A stretch of DNA of 64,000 nt, from the NCBI RefSeq assembly GCF_005405365.1, contig NZ_BJDX01000002.1:248001-312000 (forward strand), in the 5' to 3' direction. Position 1 is the first letter of the stretch; the number at the start of each line of letters is the position of its first letter. Below, one piece after another: positions 62,025 to 64,000 of the stretch. Made by a program: the position numbers and the translations under genes. The DNA comes from Enterococcus xiangfangensis (GTDB taxonomy: Bacteria > Bacillota > Bacilli > Lactobacillales > Enterococcaceae). The notes under the pieces are model-generated. The model worked only from the letters and a program-made list of their open reading frames with translations. It had not been told where the DNA came from and ran no database searches.

Positions 62025-62987
62025 CTATTTTGCTGTTTGGAATCCCATGATTTGTCCATGCTGATTCAAGTAATTAAAGAAAATGGGGAACAAGTCTACA
62101 TCGGCTTTATCCAAACATCCTTTTGCCTCGAGACGTAGCCATGTTTTGGGAGAAATCTTTTTTTCTAATCGTTTTTTTGCTTGTTGGAAACTTGGCTTTT
62201 TTTGATAGACTACGCGGTTCAACAACTCTCCTTTAGCATAGAGGTAGCAGTAATAGCGTTTTTCTTCCGGCAGGATACCGACAAAGGTTTGATTTTGCAT
62301 GATTTGGATTAGTTGCTTGTTGCGGCGCAAAAAGCGTTGGACTGTTAGATAATTATTCCACCATTGTGCTGAGGATTCGTAGTCATGCCGCTCGCTAGCG
62401 GATTGTACACGTTGATCAATCCGAGTCAGTAAAGAAGTCGATTGACCTAAGAGCGTCTCCTTGATTTCCTGGATTCGCAAATCAAATTCTTCTTCCGGAG
62501 AGATCTCAGTATAATCTTTAACGATTCCTGCTACGTATTTTAACGGACCGTCTAAGCGGTAGACGCTATTGATGATCTGTTTTAGTTCTTGAATCTTGCT
62601 TTGCTTGAAAAAAGGACCAATCACTAGGCCTTCTTCAGCCCACTCATTTAAGACTTTCAAATAAGGGGATTTGTCGATAAATTGAAAGTAGCCGTAGCCT
62701 TCATAATGATTCATCATTCGATTATATTGCGGGCGAATTTGATGGATCAGTTGGCATTCTAGTAGGAGCGCATCGAATTCGGTATCGACTAATTCATAAT
62801 CAAAATCTGTGATTCTTTGAACCATCTCTTGAACTTTTCGCGAGTGTTGCTTATTTTTAATAAAATAGGAACTAACTCGCTGTTTTAAGTTTTTAGCTTT
62901 TCCGACATAAATAATTTCATTTCGGCTATTTTTCATCTGGTAGACACCAGGAGTTTTTGGCAGATTTTTAATTTTTTCTTTTAGCAT
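62025..62987 (-). CDS. UvrC N-terminal-like GIY-YIG nuclease (Cho-like)
   Basis: 320 residues. GIY-YIG domain at residues 8-90: PKTPGVYQMKN, IIYVGKAKNLKQRVSSYF, and catalytic Glu near DALLLECQLI. A UVR-like segment follows (LLTRIDQRVQSASERHDY). The C-terminal RNase H-like nuclease and helix-hairpin-helix of full UvrC (about 600 residues) are missing, as in Cho. Such proteins cut the 3' side of lesions together with UvrA/UvrB, extending excision repair. ATG with GAGGTGG upstream region. Confidence 0.8.
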   Translation of the reverse strand: MLKEKIKNLPKTPGVYQMKNSRNEIIYVGKAKNLKQRVSSYFIKNKQHSRKVQEMVQRITDFDYELVDTEFDALLLECQLIHQIRPQYNRMMNHYEGYGYFQFIDKSPYLKVLNEWAEEGLVIGPFFKQSKIQELKQIINSVYRLDGPLKYVAGIVKDYTEISPEEEFDLRIQEIKETLLGQSTSLLTRIDQRVQSASERHDYESSAQWWNNYLTVQRFLRRNKQLIQIMQNQTFVGILPEEKRYYCYLYAKGELLNRVVYQKKPSFQQAKKRLEKKISPKTWLRLEAKGCLDKADVDLFPIFFNYLNQHGQIMGFQTAK

Positions 62988-63231
62988 AGAACCACCTCAT
63001 TTTTTTCGAAGTACACAAAAAGATTTTTAAATAACTTTTAAAAACATTGTTACGAAATAAATTTTTTTCTATTCTCAAATTTTTGGGGGAAATAGAACTT
63101 TTTAGTCTATTTCCTGAAAAAATAATATGAAATATCCAAAAAAAGAACCTTTCTCAATGACCGCTTATTTCGATTGTGTTATAATTGACTACGTGAAGAA
63201 TGCAATGAGAGAAAGAATGGAGAGATGTTAA
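62988..63231 (+). promoter_or_regulatory. Promoter of the autolysin gene
   Basis: ATGACC (63157-63162), 17 bases, TATAAT (63180-63185) with an extended TGT. A half-site TGTTAC at 63049 resembles a WalR box half, but no second half is seen. Confidence 0.5.
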
Positions 63232-64000
63232 ATGTCAAATAAAGTTTTAACCCGACGCGAGCTGCGTCAACAAAAACGACAGAAGGCCGCTAACTATCGC
63301 TACCTAAAGAAAGGGTCGGCTGTAGTAGGAACTGCATTAGTGACTGTCTCAGTGACGGCGCCTTTGCTGAACACCCATGAAGTAGAAGCTGTTGAAGGAA
63401 AAACGACTGCCACCACATCCAATGTTAATAAAGAAGCGTTTATCAAGGAAGTTTCAAATATAATCAAACCATTAGCTGAAAAACATGATCTTTACGCTTC
63501 GATTTTGATCGCGCAAGCTGGTCTTGAAAGTGACTGGGGACAAAACAGTTACGCACAAGCTCCTTATTATAATTTATTCGGTTTAGAAGGCCAATATCAA
63601 GGCAAGTCTGCGATGCTAGACAAAAAGGATCCAGAAACGAACCAAACGGCGAAAAAAGAATTGAAACAATATGGTTCTTATAAAGAAGCGATTCAAGATT
63701 ATATTGAGATTTTAAAAACAACTTCCGGCGATGGTAATGAGAATTACTTTAGCGGGACTTGGCGGAGCAATGCTGCAGACTATCAAGCAGCCGCAACAGT
63801 GTTAGCTACTCGCTTTAATAATGATCAAACATATGCCCAAAAATTAGTTTCTGCGATCCAAGAATATGATTTGACTAACTATGATGCAACGGCACCTGTA
63901 ACACCACCAGTAGCCCAAGCTGCTGTACCTGAACAACAGGCAGAATACACGGTTCAATCTGGTGACACGGTCAATTCTATCACGGATCAATTCGGGATTG
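63232..64000 (+). CDS. Cell-wall autolysin: GH73 glucosaminidase with LysM (3' end outside window)
   Basis: 256 codons are visible from ATG 63232 (GGAGAG 8 bases upstream). An unusual basic leader (RRELRQQKRQ) precedes a hydrophobic signal segment ending near HEVEA. Residues about 60-200 are a GH73 glucosaminidase with catalytic Glu in AGLESDWGQNSY and YNLFGLEG. A Pro/Ala/Val-rich linker follows, then a LysM repeat starts (YTVQSGDTVNSITDQFG) that binds peptidoglycan. It resembles AtlA-type autolysins and MurA-like muramidases of enterococci. It hydrolyses peptidoglycan for daughter-cell separation. Confidence 0.9.
   Translation, partial: MSNKVLTRRELRQQKRQKAANYRYLKKGSAVVGTALVTVSVTAPLLNTHEVEAVEGKTTATTSNVNKEAFIKEVSNIIKPLAEKHDLYASILIAQAGLESDWGQNSYAQAPYYNLFGLEGQYQGKSAMLDKKDPETNQTAKKELKQYGSYKEAIQDYIEILKTTSGDGNENYFSGTWRSNAADYQAAATVLATRFNNDQTYAQKLVSAIQEYDLTNYDATAPVTPPVAQAAVPEQQAEYTVQSGDTVNSITDQFGI

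Noticed and set aside
1..64000. Mobile elements, prophage, CRISPR arrays, tRNA or rRNA genes
   Set aside because: No transposase, integrase, phage structural gene, regularly spaced repeats or cloverleaf sequence was seen on either strand.

Overview
This window looks like chromosomal DNA of a low-GC lactic-acid-type Firmicute, most probably an Enterococcus. The evidence is strong AGGAGG-type ribosome sites with many TTG and GTG starts, catabolite-response (cre) sites and PTS genes, peptidases of the lactic acid bacteria set (PepX, PepV), a 498-residue Lsa-family ABC-F protein, an Mga-like regulator, a bifunctional PBP, and an autolysin with GH73 and LysM parts. The species cannot be named from the sequence alone. 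I saw no rRNA, tRNA, CRISPR array, transposase, integrase or prophage gene, so this reads as core and niche-metabolism chromosome rather than an island.

Layout. Positions 1-2880: end of an M42 peptidase, a MalY/PatB-type C-S lyase, three tiny genes and an atypical SDR. Positions 3027-9075: a GntR regulator with an M20 dipeptidase, then a second transcription unit with a glycosylasparaginase-type amidase and a complete Lac/cellobiose-type PTS (IIB, IIC, IIA) that encloses a stand-alone GrdB-like N-terminal domain. Two matching inverted-repeat operators sit at the two promoters. Positions 9314-13384: an XRE-cupin regulator divergent from a glycyl radical enzyme of the hydroxyproline dehydratase type and its activase. 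Positions 13423-17931: Lsa-type ABC-F with a leader attenuator, a GH13 maltogenic enzyme and a DUF1456 protein. Positions 18101-20813: pyruvate phosphate dikinase. Positions 21343-27720: peptide utilisation (PepV, OPT peptide transporter plus a PqqD-like protein, PepX).

Positions 27796-36100 hold transporters (EamA, TMEM175-like channel, AI-2E family, amino acid permease) and an Lrp/aminotransferase pair resembling AlaR/AlaT. Positions 36097-43000 hold envelope functions (a coiled-coil membrane protein, a class A PBP with a coiled-coil tail, an anchored protein), a tRNA-editing protein and an Mga-like regulator. Positions 43364-50854 are a patchwork of small membrane proteins, an alpha/beta hydrolase, an alpha carbonic anhydrase, a pentapeptide protein, fructose-6-phosphate aldolase, a secreted nuclease lipoprotein and MntH. 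Positions 51039-58555 hold an ABC-F protein, a vitamin B6 ECF transporter and kinase pair, a SufT-like protein, a lone ilvD and a lone aspD. The last 5.4 kb has small membrane proteins, a YdcF-like protein, a phosphatase, a GyrI-like protein, a short UvrC/Cho-like nuclease and the start of an autolysin.

Together the genes suggest a host-associated fermenter living on peptides, glycoconjugates and alpha-glucans. Peptides enter through OPT and are cut by PepV and PepX. Hydroxyproline may be dehydrated by the glycyl radical enzyme. The 3-9 kb operon probably takes up a PTS sugar conjugated to asparagine or a peptide. The most unusual element is that operon: a PTS with an N-glycosyl-asparagine amidase, a dipeptidase and a truncated GrdB-like protein under one operator type.
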